Assembly: GCA_031655335.1 (NCBI GenBank)
Contig: CP134226.1
Coordinates: forward strand, 434,001 to 498,000
Length of the DNA stretch: 64,000 nucleotides
From: Thalassospiraceae bacterium LMO-SO8
GTDB taxonomy: Bacteria > Pseudomonadota > Alphaproteobacteria > Rhodospirillales > Casp-alpha2
Direction: 5' to 3'
Under the pieces are notes generated by a model. That model made no database searches. It worked only from the letters and a program-made list of their open reading frames with translations, and was not told the DNA's origin. Within the stretch, counting starts at the first letter, position 1. Each line of letters starts with the position of its first letter. Positions 34,750 through 42,540 of this stretch are shown here, piece by piece. The translations under genes were made by a program, and so were the position numbers.

Positions 34750-36933
34750 TCAGGGCAGTTTCTTCCATTTCTGCGCGGCCGTGCGGTTGCATTCCCAGGT
34801 CTGCAGGCCGTTGCCCGCCACCAGCCTGCCGCCCGGCACGTCGGCGCATTGCCCGACCAGACCGGAAACAAGCTCTCCCCGGGTAGAGACGGTCCATTGC
34901 TGATTGGCCTTGCCGTGGCAGGGCCAAAGCATGATCGCGGCTCCGGCCTTCCGGCTTTCGCCCGCAATGTCCATGCACTTGCCGCCCGGCACCTGCAACG
35001 CGCCGTTGACCGCCTGAAAGGTGACCGCGGCCTTCTGATTGCAGGGAACGAGTTGCAGCTTCTTGCCGTCGGACGATCCCAGGCACAAGCCCGGCTGAGC
35101 GTCGAGCGCCAGCCTGAACACGCCGCTCTGGATCACCACGCCGGGGGTGTTTTGCGGGATGCTCAGCGGCTTGTGCTGCATGGTCGTCTGCGGGGCCGGT
35201 TCCGTAGCCCCCTTGACCGCCGCGAAGAAGGCCGGCGACGGCTTGGTCGGGGCCGAGGTGATGATGCCCCAGTGGTGCATGACCTGCTCGAACCCGCCCT
35301 TCTGCTGGATGAACTCCTCCAGGCGCACGGGCTGCGCGGCGAGGCGCAGGTTGTCGGCGATGGTGATGCGCATCTTCTCGCTTTCGGCGATTTCCTCTAT
35401 GCCCATCTGGATGGTGATCATGGTCGCGGTCAGGAGAGCCATGGGCGCCGCCGCCGCCGCCGCGACGCTGGCGGCGCTGCTTCCGGTCGAGGTCACGCCC
35501 TTCTCGATAACCATCTTGGTCACCTTGGCCCCGGTTTCGACGACCTGCTTGACCACCCTGCCCGAATGCGGCGCGAACGCCCTGAAGGCGGGAATGACCT
35601 TCGTCGCGTTGCTCATCGCCATGACCCCCATGCCCAGCTGGGCAAGCGGCCCGGCGGCGCCCCGGACCGCCTTCGACACCATCGTATGGATGTCCGGCGG
35701 CGACCCGACGCGCTCGGCAACGGAACTCATGCCGCCCCGCTTGGCGTTGGCGGCCAGCGTCAACTGACGTGTCAGCAGCCAGTTTTCGTACATCTGCCGC
35801 GCCTGATCGGCCATGAAGATGCGGTTTTCGCGGATGCCGGTCTCGATGGCCTGGATCAGGTCGCGCTCAGCCGGCGACCGCTTGGCCGCCGGTTTGTCCA
35901 GCGCATTGACCGCCCGCATCAGAATGGCCGTGGAAAGGAACCCGCTTTGCGCCGGGTCCTTGGCGATCACGTCCCAGGCCTCCTTGACCCAGGCATCCGG
36001 GTTCTTGCCCAGGTCCTTGGCCCCCTGGGCGATCATCATGTTCAACTGATCGCGGTCCTGGAGGACCTCGATGGCCAACGCCTCGGCCCCCTTCAGGCGG
36101 AACAGGCCGGGCAAGTTGCGGTTGGGCACGTCCCATTGGATGGTCAGGTTCTCGCAGGCGTCGCGGGTCTTCACGCCCATCACCGTACGCTCGTAGTTAT
36201 CCGGGCAACGCCAGCAGGTGCCGCCGTCGATGAAATCGAAATGGTCGCCGGCTTCGCAGGTCAGGGCGGCCGTGCGCTTGGCGGGTTGCAGGTCGACCTC
36301 GCGCAGGCAGGCGTTGTGCTGGTCGACCGCCGCCGCCGTGCGGATGAAGCCCTGCGGACACGACCAGCATTCGCCGCCCTTGCGCGGATCGAACCAGCCG
36401 GTCTTACAGGGCTTGCCGCGGAACGTGGCCGCCTTGGCGTCCTTGAAGGCAGCGCCGCAGGCGTCCCAGGCATCGACCGCCGCCAGGGTCCGGCCGTATC
36501 CCGACGGGCAGGACCAGCATTCGCCGCCGTTGCGCGGGTCGATGAAGGCTCCCGAAGGACAGGCGGCGCGGCTGTGGTACTTGGCCCGCGCGGTCTGGTC
36601 CGGCACGTCCCTGGAACAGGCGTCCCACTCGGTCACGCTGTTGGCCGTGCGCTGGTATCCCGACGGGCACTGAAAGCAGGCCCAGGTCCCGATGTCGAAG
36701 AACGAGCCGCCGGGGCAGTCCTTACGCGCCTTGCCGATGAACTTGGCCGGCTGCCGGTCGCAGGCGGGTTGCAGTTTATTGCCCATGGCGCCGCCGCAGA
36801 TGGGCCGGCCAGGTATGGTTTCGGCGGCGGCCTCGACGGCGGCCAGCGACACCCATGCCGCAAGCAGCATCCCCATGACGAGCAGGGCAGAGCCAGTCCA
36901 TGAAACACGGACAATGGTTTTTGATGAAATCAT
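34750..36933 (-). CDS. Secreted Cys-rich repeat protein with hydrophobic helical core and C-terminal ricin-type lectin domain
   Basis: A 727-residue exported protein. The start at 36933 has GAGGGGG upstream. Signal sequence about 1-38. Four Cys-rich repeats span C73-C106, C125-C159, C176-C209 and C226-C260, with a period of about 50. The consensus is C-x3-G-x-F-D-x4-G-x-C-W-x-C-P-x-G-Y-x-R-T-x-V-DAC. A helical middle (about 280-560) contains an Ala-rich hydrophobic stretch at 484-511. Residues 603-725 form a ricin B-like beta-trefoil with three subrepeats (LCLGSSDGKK, KCMDIAGESR, QCADVPGG; NQQW and AQKW motifs). No catalytic motif. It lies downstream of an AraC gene on the same strand. Carbohydrate binding is inferred; a toxin-like or adhesion role is possible but unproven. 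Confidence 0.82.
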   Translation of the reverse strand: MISSKTIVRVSWTGSALLVMGMLLAAWVSLAAVEAAAETIPGRPICGGAMGNKLQPACDRQPAKFIGKARKDCPGGSFFDIGTWACFQCPSGYQRTANSVTEWDACSRDVPDQTARAKYHSRAACPSGAFIDPRNGGECWSCPSGYGRTLAAVDAWDACGAAFKDAKAATFRGKPCKTGWFDPRKGGECWSCPQGFIRTAAAVDQHNACLREVDLQPAKRTAALTCEAGDHFDFIDGGTCWRCPDNYERTVMGVKTRDACENLTIQWDVPNRNLPGLFRLKGAEALAIEVLQDRDQLNMMIAQGAKDLGKNPDAWVKEAWDVIAKDPAQSGFLSTAILMRAVNALDKPAAKRSPAERDLIQAIETGIRENRIFMADQARQMYENWLLTRQLTLAANAKRGGMSSVAERVGSPPDIHTMVSKAVRGAAGPLAQLGMGVMAMSNATKVIPAFRAFAPHSGRVVKQVVETGAKVTKMVIEKGVTSTGSSAASVAAAAAAPMALLTATMITIQMGIEEIAESEKMRITIADNLRLAAQPVRLEEFIQQKGGFEQVMHHWGIITSAPTKPSPAFFAAVKGATEPAPQTTMQHKPLSIPQNTPGVVIQSGVFRLALDAQPGLCLGSSDGKKLQLVPCNQKAAVTFQAVNGALQVPGGKCMDIAGESRKAGAAIMLWPCHGKANQQWTVSTRGELVSGLVGQCADVPGGRLVAGNGLQTWECNRTAAQKWKKLP

Positions 36934-37174
36934 GGTTATTCCCCCTCGTAAAAAATCGTTTGTGCGAAACCTCAACCGTGGCCGCCGGCCCGCCGCGCGG
37001 ACAAGCATCACGAGCACAATATTTTTCTATGGGGATTATCACCGGCCCCCGCGTTCACGAGCCTTCGAGGGCTCTTTCACGGGAAGATAAAAGCGGGCAT
37101 TTCACCGCTGGAAGAGCCGATACGACAATGGACGGTTTTTTACGCGTTTTTCGGATATGGGGCGCGTGAAACGG
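36934..37174. other. Leader region of the Cys-repeat/lectin gene
   Basis: 241 bases between the AraC stop and the lectin-gene start, without a gene. It includes an imperfect hairpin GAGCC-TTCGAG-GGCTC at about 37060-37075 and an AT-richer tract near 37015-37030, a plausible place for the promoter and an AraC binding site. No exact operator could be named. Confidence 0.4.
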
Positions 37175-38155
37175 CTAACGCCCGCGGCGCAGGGTCTCCG
37201 ACGGCAGTTCGCCGAACTGGCACCGATAGGCCTGGGCGAATCGCCCCATATGCGCGAACCCCCACAGGGCCGCGATCTCGGAAACAGTGCACCGCCTGCC
37301 CTGGGACAGCAGCGCGGCGCGCACCTTATGCAAGCGCACCCTACGCAGGTAGGCCATGGGCGACATGCCGTAGGCGTCCTGAAAGGCCTCCTGCAGGGCC
37401 CGGTAGCTGCATCCAGCAGCGGCGGCCAGGTCCGCCAGGCCAATCCGTGCCCCGGCATGGGCCTGGATATGATCACGCGCCCGTTTGACATGCTGGGAAA
37501 CGATACGGGCACGCGGGCGCCCGAGAATTTCATCCTGAAGAGTGTTGGGCAGCAGAGTCAGAACCTGGTTCAGAAGCAGGTCTTCCAACTGCCGCAGGAA
37601 CAGCGGATTGTCCAATTCCCGCAACGGACCGTCCACCATGTCCGCCACATAGCGGACCGTCTGCGCGAACAGGCGCCCTTCCGCCGTGGTCAGATCAACA
37701 GACCGTTCGAAATCCATGTCGAACACGTCGATCCCCTCGCCGATCAACACCTGGGCATGGGCCCGCAACCGTTCCTTGGGCAGGACCAAGCCGAACGACG
37801 CGAAATCCTTTTCCCACCCGCTGATCGCCCGGCTCAAATCCCGGACGGCCGCGCGGTCCACGGTCACGTCGATTTCCGTCTTGCCCTCGCGCGCGCGCGC
37901 CACGCCGCTGGTCAACAGGCAGACGGCGAATGCCTCGGAATCGTTTTCCTCCGACGAAACCTCTATCTCGACGTCACCGAGGCTGAGGTGGAAAAGCCCC
38001 AAGTTGCCGACGGTCGTGGCCGCCATGTCGGCCTGTAGCCCCTGGTGCGCTCCCTTGACCTCAAACCTATGCGGCCCGGCCAGCCGATTGACCATGTCGC
38101 GGAGATCATCCAGGTCCGCAGTGGACATTACCTTGTGATTTTTCAGATGGGCCAT
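37175..38155 (-). CDS. AraC-family transcriptional regulator
   Basis: A 326-residue regulator with a C-terminal AraC double-HTH domain (about 225-326; GLADLAAAAGCSYRALQEAF, YLRRVRLHKVRAALL, VSEIAALWGFAHMGRFAQAY) and an N-terminal ligand-binding half like that of AraC-binding-like (ArcR/OruR-type) proteins. The ATG at 38155 with GAGGTGGGA upstream is preferred; a TTG start 42 bases earlier is possible. The next gene downstream on the same strand is the Cys-repeat/lectin protein, a likely target. Inducer unknown. Confidence 0.92.
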   Translation of the reverse strand: MAHLKNHKVMSTADLDDLRDMVNRLAGPHRFEVKGAHQGLQADMAATTVGNLGLFHLSLGDVEIEVSSEENDSEAFAVCLLTSGVARAREGKTEIDVTVDRAAVRDLSRAISGWEKDFASFGLVLPKERLRAHAQVLIGEGIDVFDMDFERSVDLTTAEGRLFAQTVRYVADMVDGPLRELDNPLFLRQLEDLLLNQVLTLLPNTLQDEILGRPRARIVSQHVKRARDHIQAHAGARIGLADLAAAAGCSYRALQEAFQDAYGMSPMAYLRRVRLHKVRAALLSQGRRCTVSEIAALWGFAHMGRFAQAYRCQFGELPSETLRRGR

Positions 38156-38220
38156 TCCCACCTCAACTTCCAGATCTCGACTAAATCGAAACCCCAATCA
38201 CCCTTCAGATCGGTGTTTTT

Positions 38221-38619
38221 CTATAAGATCGAGTTGTCGTCGCTGTCTTCGGGAATGTCGGCGACGGTGCCGCCGCCCTGTTCGCCCTCGGGCAGGGCCA
38301 TTTCGCCGAACAGGCTTTCCATCAGGTCCATTTCCTTACGGCGTCCCCGGCGGGTGTTCAATTTTCTTTGGGCCCCGCTCGGCAGTTCGTTGAACATGAA
38401 GACACCCTTGTCGATCAGAACCTCGACCAAATCTTCCACGACGCGGACGAGTTCCAAATCCGACTGGACCCATTCGTCCAGGACCATGCCGGTCTGGGCA
38501 TTCTGGTTAATGAACGCCCCCAGATCGGGATCATTGGGTGCGACCTCTTCCGCGCCATCGACCGGTGAATCGAAGACCGCGCGGACATTGCCGTCACCGT
38601 CACGCACCACATAGGGCAT
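38221..38619 (-). CDS. Conserved-type hypothetical protein, 132 aa
   Basis: An acidic soluble protein starting at the ATG at 38619 (MPYVVRDGDGNVRAVFDS) with GGAGGGA upstream. The N-terminal beta-hairpin-like stretch is followed by helices (WVQSDLELVRVVEDLVEVLI) and a low-complexity acidic tail with SIL at the end. I have seen similar short proteins annotated only as hypothetical in alphaproteobacteria and cannot assign a function. It is 65 bases upstream of the AraC gene, same strand, and divergent from the PBP4-like gene. Confidence 0.7.
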   Translation of the reverse strand: MPYVVRDGDGNVRAVFDSPVDGAEEVAPNDPDLGAFINQNAQTGMVLDEWVQSDLELVRVVEDLVEVLIDKGVFMFNELPSGAQRKLNTRRGRRKEMDLMESLFGEMALPEGEQGGGTVADIPEDSDDNSIL

Positions 38620-38659
38620 GCATCCCTCCATTCCGCCGGTTATTGTTGGCCCTAGTGTA

Positions 38660-40168
38660 ATGGACAGATCACGGCAAGTTAAAGCATTTCAATCCCTTGG
38701 CGGCCCCCGGAAGACGGGGGCCCGGGCCATGGCGGCGATCTGCGCGTTGGCGCTGGCGGCCTGCGCCGGGCCGCCCGCCGCCGTTTCGACGGACCCCGTC
38801 CTGGCCCTGGGGCCGACGGCGGAAATCTCCTTCGTCGTCCTCGACGCCGAAACCGGCGCCGTGACAGCGGCCCAGGCGGCGGACCGGCCGATGATCCCGG
38901 CCTCCACGGCCAAGGTCGCGACCATGATTTCGGCCCTCGAACTGCTGGGCCCCGATTTCCGATTCCAGACCCGCGTTCTGGCGACGGGGGCACCGGACGC
39001 CGCCGGAACGCTTGCGGGCGATCTGGTTCTGGCCGGCGGCGGCGACCCGCTGCTGACACCGCAGGACCTCTTCGGTCTCGCCGTGCGATTGAAGGACCTT
39101 GGGCTGAAACGCGTTGCCGGGCGGTTTCTTTACGACGAGACCCTGCTGCCGGCCCTGCCCGCCATCAACCCGGACCAACCCGCCGTGGCCCGCTACAACC
39201 CGGGCGTCAGCGCCCTGTCCGTCGATTTCAACCGCTGGCGACTGTTGTGGCAGCCGAACGGGGACGGATCGGCGCCGGTGTTGACCCGCCTGCCGCCCCT
39301 GGACGGCCTTCGCGCGGCCCCCGATGACCGCCCGCATGGCCCGGGCCGCGAGGTTCTGTGGAACGGCCGCACCTGGAAGCTGGGCGCCGACGCGGCCACG
39401 GAAGGCGACCGCTTCCTGCCCATGAAGGCGCCGGGACAGGCGGCGGCGGAGTTGTTTCACCGGCTGGCCGCCCAGGCCGGGATTACCCTTCCCGCCCCAC
39501 AGCCGGGACCGGCGCCCGAAGAGGCCCGCGTCGCCACGGCCATCGCCGGCCTGCCCCTGGCCGAGGTCGCGCGCCTGGGCCTGGAGCATTCCAACAATCT
39601 CGTCTCCGAACTGGTCGGCCTGACCGCCGCCCGCTTGCTGGGCGGGCGCCCGGATACCCTGGACGCCTCGGCCGCCGCGCTGTCCGGCTGGCTGCGGAAG
39701 GCCGTCGGCGGCTCCGCCACGGATGTCGATTGGCGGGGCTGGAATTTGCCCAATCATTCGGGCCTGTCGCGCCACGCCCGCGTCACGGCCAACCAGATGG
39801 CGGCGGTGCTGCGCTTTGCCCACGGGCGGCGCTACGGCGGCTGGCCGTTCGCCAGCCTGCTGCCCACGGCCGGGTTCCGCAAGGCGTTCCGCGACCGTTT
39901 CCTGACCGAGACCGCCGCCGGGCGCATCTGGGCCAAGACCGGCACCCTGCATTATGCCAAGGGGCTGGTGGGCTATCTCATGGGCGCGGACGGGCGGACC
40001 CGGGTGTTCGCCCTTTACATCGCCGATCCGGCGGCGCGCGACGTCTATGACGCGCTGACCGACGAAACCCGCGACGAGCCGGAAGCCCAGGGCCGTGCCC
40101 TCGCCTGGATCGACGCGGCGGAACGGGCGGAACAGGCCATCGTGCTGGACTGGCTGGCGCGCTTCTGA
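38660..40168 (+). CDS. dacB: D-alanyl-D-alanine carboxypeptidase/endopeptidase, PBP4 (DacB) type, probable lipoprotein
   Basis: A 502-residue periplasmic peptidoglycan hydrolase (S13 family). The N-terminus has a basic region and a lipobox-like LAAC with Cys35, so it may be lipid-anchored. Catalytic motifs: S82-x2-K85 (IPASTAKVAT), S-x-N in LEHSNNLVSEL, and KTG in IWAKTGTLHYAKG. The long insert between SxxK and SxN is typical of PBP4. The ATG at 38660 is chosen because it supplies a charged n-region; an ATG at 38729 is a weaker alternative. Role: trimming or cleaving peptide cross-links in cell-wall remodelling. Confidence 0.93.
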   Translation: MDRSRQVKAFQSLGGPRKTGARAMAAICALALAACAGPPAAVSTDPVLALGPTAEISFVVLDAETGAVTAAQAADRPMIPASTAKVATMISALELLGPDFRFQTRVLATGAPDAAGTLAGDLVLAGGGDPLLTPQDLFGLAVRLKDLGLKRVAGRFLYDETLLPALPAINPDQPAVARYNPGVSALSVDFNRWRLLWQPNGDGSAPVLTRLPPLDGLRAAPDDRPHGPGREVLWNGRTWKLGADAATEGDRFLPMKAPGQAAAELFHRLAAQAGITLPAPQPGPAPEEARVATAIAGLPLAEVARLGLEHSNNLVSELVGLTAARLLGGRPDTLDASAAALSGWLRKAVGGSATDVDWRGWNLPNHSGLSRHARVTANQMAAVLRFAHGRRYGGWPFASLLPTAGFRKAFRDRFLTETAAGRIWAKTGTLHYAKGLVGYLMGADGRTRVFALYIADPAARDVYDALTDETRDEPEAQGRALAWIDAAERAEQAIVLDWLARF

Positions 40169-40233
40169 TCGGCCGGGCCGGCGGTCAAATGACGCTTGAC
40201 GGCGGACCGCCGCCGCGCGACCCTTTGCAAAAT

Positions 40234-40247
40234 AATTGTATACAATT
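40234..40247. promoter_or_regulatory. Perfect palindrome AATTGTATACAATT upstream of TauD-like gene (GntR-type operator candidate)
   Basis: A 14-bp perfect palindrome centred at 40240/40241, ending 14 bases before the dioxygenase ATG. The core TTGTATACAA matches the operator type bound by FCD-subfamily GntR regulators. No GntR gene is in the window, so the regulator would act from elsewhere. Confidence 0.6.
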
Positions 40248-40260
40248 TGACAGGGCCGTC

Positions 40261-41106
40261 ATGGGAACATCCGCCATCACCGTCACGCTGGTTTCCGGCG
40301 CCACGGGCGCCGACGTCGCCGGGGTCGATCTGTCCCGGCCGCTGTCCAACGCCGAATGGGACCGCATCCACCGGGCTTTTCTCGACCATCAGGTGCTGCG
40401 CTTTCGCGGCCAGAACCTGACGCCGGACGACCATCTTGCCTTCGCCCGCCGCTTCGGGCCGATCCAGCCCTACCCTTACGGCCAGGGCCTGCCCGGTCAT
40501 CCCGACGTGCTGGAATTCCAACGCAACCCGGGCGACGCCCGCAATTTCGGCGGCCTCTGGCATTCGGACACCACCTACCTGCCCGAACCGCCGCTGGCCA
40601 CCATGCTGGTCGCCCGGGAACTGCCGCCCGTGGGCGGCGACACCCTGTTCGCCAACATGTACCTGGCCTACGACGGCCTGTCCTCGGGGATGCAGGAAAT
40701 GCTGGGCGGGCTCAAGGCGGTGTTCTCGGCGACCAAACGCTACATGGCGGAAGACCGCGTGGCCGTGCACAGCGGCAATGCCTTGAAGGGCGCCGACCAG
40801 GGTGTGACGACCGAAGCCGTCCATCCCGTCGTCCGCACCCATCCGGAAACGGGGCGCAAGGCGTTGTATGTAAACCGCGGCCATACGGTCCGGTTCGACG
40901 GCTGGACGGAAGAGGAAAGCGCCGGGTTGCTCGACCACCTGTTCGACCGCGCCGAGCGCCCCGAATACCAATGCCGCATGACGTGGGACGCGGGCACGCT
41001 GATCGTGTGGGACAACCGCTGCCTGCAACATTTCGCCGTCGACGACTATCCGGGCCAACGCCGGGTCATGCAACGCGTCACCGTCGCGGGCAACGCACCG
41101 TTCTGA
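40261..41106 (+). CDS. TauD/TfdA-family Fe(II)/2-oxoglutarate dioxygenase (copy 1)
   Basis: A 281-residue non-heme iron oxygenase. Iron ligands: His and Asp in WHSDTTYLPEPP and the distal His in LQHFAVDDYPGQRRVMQR, whose arginine binds 2-oxoglutarate. The start is set at the ATG at 40261 (MGTSAITVTLVSGATGADVAG), where family similarity begins; the frame is open back to 40189 but that would put the palindromic operator inside the gene. Related to the second TauD-like gene at 52.5 kb. The substrate could be a sulfonate, aryloxy acid or other carboxylate; context does not decide. Confidence 0.92.
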   Translation: MGTSAITVTLVSGATGADVAGVDLSRPLSNAEWDRIHRAFLDHQVLRFRGQNLTPDDHLAFARRFGPIQPYPYGQGLPGHPDVLEFQRNPGDARNFGGLWHSDTTYLPEPPLATMLVARELPPVGGDTLFANMYLAYDGLSSGMQEMLGGLKAVFSATKRYMAEDRVAVHSGNALKGADQGVTTEAVHPVVRTHPETGRKALYVNRGHTVRFDGWTEEESAGLLDHLFDRAERPEYQCRMTWDAGTLIVWDNRCLQHFAVDDYPGQRRVMQRVTVAGNAPF

Positions 41107-41116
41107 TCTGATCGTT

Positions 41117-41152
41117 CCGGTTGGATGGCCGGTTGGATGGCCGGTTGGATGG
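41117..41152. repeat. Three exact 12-bp direct repeats
   Basis: CCGGTTGGATGG repeated three times head to tail with no interruption, starting 11 bases after the TauD-like stop, in the short gap before the convergent PAS_5 gene. Likely a slippage-prone microsatellite. Confidence 0.9.
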
Positions 41153-41172
41153 ATTGCGCGGGCCGCGGCCCG

Positions 41173-41724
41173 TCAGCCGGCACCGGCCCGGTTTACCGCG
41201 GCGGTTTGGCGAAAGGGACGGTCACGCCCATAGGTTTCATAGAAATCGCGCATGGCCGGACTGTCCCGCAGGTCGCTCAACGACATGACCCATTGAACCC
41301 CCTCACCGTCGGCGGACAACGGCACGCGCAAGGTGGTCTGCGTCGGGGAGTCCCCCGCGCCCACGACCGTGCGGCGGAACGCCAGGGGCTTGCGCGCCTC
41401 CACTGTGCGCCGGTACTGCTCGAAGACGATATGCGCGTTTTCGTTGGGCCGCGCTTCCATGATGGAGCGGCCCGTCAGGTCCCGCGCCTTCAGCGCCATG
41501 TGGCCGGTGCCGTAAAAGGCATAAACGAAATCCAGGGGGGAGGGGCGGACCTCGACCACCGTCAAGTACGGCAGCAGCTTGGCCGGCATTTCGATCAGTT
41601 CGACATCGGTCCAGGAAGGTGCGAACCGTCCGCCGCGCAGATTTTCCCAGTAAGAAAGCAACTCGCGCAGTTCGGGTGCCGCTAAATCTTCAATATCTAT
41701 ACAGGCATTCGAAATTTCAAACAT
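41173..41724 (-). CDS. PAS_5-type PAS domain protein (copy C)
   Basis: A 183-residue stand-alone PAS_5 protein. The ATG at 41724 (MFEISNACIDIEDLAAPELR) with GGTGGA upstream is preferred over a GTG 15 bases earlier. Core similarity to the tandem pair at 5.1-6.2 kb: YWENLRGGRFAPSWTDVELI, SPLDFVYAFYGTGHMALKA, RDLTGRSIME and RVPLSADGEGV. It is clearly more diverged than copies A and B are from each other. No output domain. Convergent with the TauD-like gene. The 180-base gap upstream (41725-41904) contains an AT-rich tract near 41760-41790 that may hold its promoter. Confidence 0.85.
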   Translation of the reverse strand: MFEISNACIDIEDLAAPELRELLSYWENLRGGRFAPSWTDVELIEMPAKLLPYLTVVEVRPSPLDFVYAFYGTGHMALKARDLTGRSIMEARPNENAHIVFEQYRRTVEARKPLAFRRTVVGAGDSPTQTTLRVPLSADGEGVQWVMSLSDLRDSPAMRDFYETYGRDRPFRQTAAVNRAGAG

Positions 41725-41904
41725 GCCCGTTGTTTCCACCCAATATTACCTGGGGCGCTTCGATTATTTGCCCAAATTAAATAAAGACGCCGATCCCGCG
41801 ACGAAACGACAGTCGAATGCTCGCGCGGACGCCTTCAAGTGTCAACATAGCCGGAGGTCATAGCCGCAATGGTCTAGACAATTCGCCCCATGGGAAAGGA
41901 AGTC

Positions 41905-42540
41905 TTACGCGGAAAACCACCGCCGCCAGGCATCCCATCCGGCGACCCGCGCGGCGATGATCGCGTAACCGTCGTCCGGCGGATGCACGCCGTCGCCCAC
42001 GGCCCGGCGCCAGGCGTCGTCGCCGGCCAGCGGCGTGAACAAATCCAGATAGGGCACACCCATGTCGGCGGCGGCGGCGGAGAAGGCGTCGGATAATGCC
42101 GCGATGCGCGCGTTGCTGAAGGACCTCACGGGCGATCCGGGACCGGCCTGGAACGGCTGCCGGCTTTCGTCGATGGGCGGCGGGCCGATCCACAGGGTCG
42201 GCTTCCAGTCCATGGCCTCGGCGATCATCGCCCGCGCGTTCTCGATCGACCGCCCGACGACGACGCGCGTCCGGCCCGCTTCCTCGGCCGTGTCGTTGGT
42301 GCCGAAGGAAAACACCAGGGCGCCGGGAAAGCCGTCGAGCAGGCGCGGCGCGCATTCGGCCCGCCAGCGCGCGCGGATCATCTCCGTCGTCTCGGCCCGG
42401 ATGCCCAGGTTGTAGCAGGTGATGTCGTGACCGGCCTGGACCTCATGCCGGCATATCCGCCCGGGCCAGCCCAGGAAGGCATGGTCGCCGGTGCCGTTGG
42501 TCAGGCTGTCGCCGACGAAGCAGATGCGCAGCTGGGTCAT
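41905..42540 (-). CDS. SGNH/GDSL-type esterase or lipase
   Basis: A 211-residue hydrolase. Block I FVGDSLTNGTG supplies the nucleophile Ser12; block III is FSFGTNDTAEE; block V DGVHPPDDGY supplies the Asp-x2-His pair. No signal peptide, so cytoplasmic. Its ATG overlaps the stop of the CCA-adding enzyme gene by four bases (ATGA), so translation is coupled. The substrate (acyl ester, carbohydrate acetate or lysophospholipid) is not predictable. Confidence 0.9.
   Translation of the reverse strand: MTQLRICFVGDSLTNGTGDHAFLGWPGRICRHEVQAGHDITCYNLGIRAETTEMIRARWRAECAPRLLDGFPGALVFSFGTNDTAEEAGRTRVVVGRSIENARAMIAEAMDWKPTLWIGPPPIDESRQPFQAGPGSPVRSFSNARIAALSDAFSAAAADMGVPYLDLFTPLAGDDAWRRAVGDGVHPPDDGYAIIAARVAGWDAWRRWFSA

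Noticed and set aside
34732-36903. 723-codon open frame on the + strand opposite the Cys-repeat/lectin gene
   Set aside because: Antisense shadow without family features. The - strand product has a signal sequence, regular repeats and a lectin domain.
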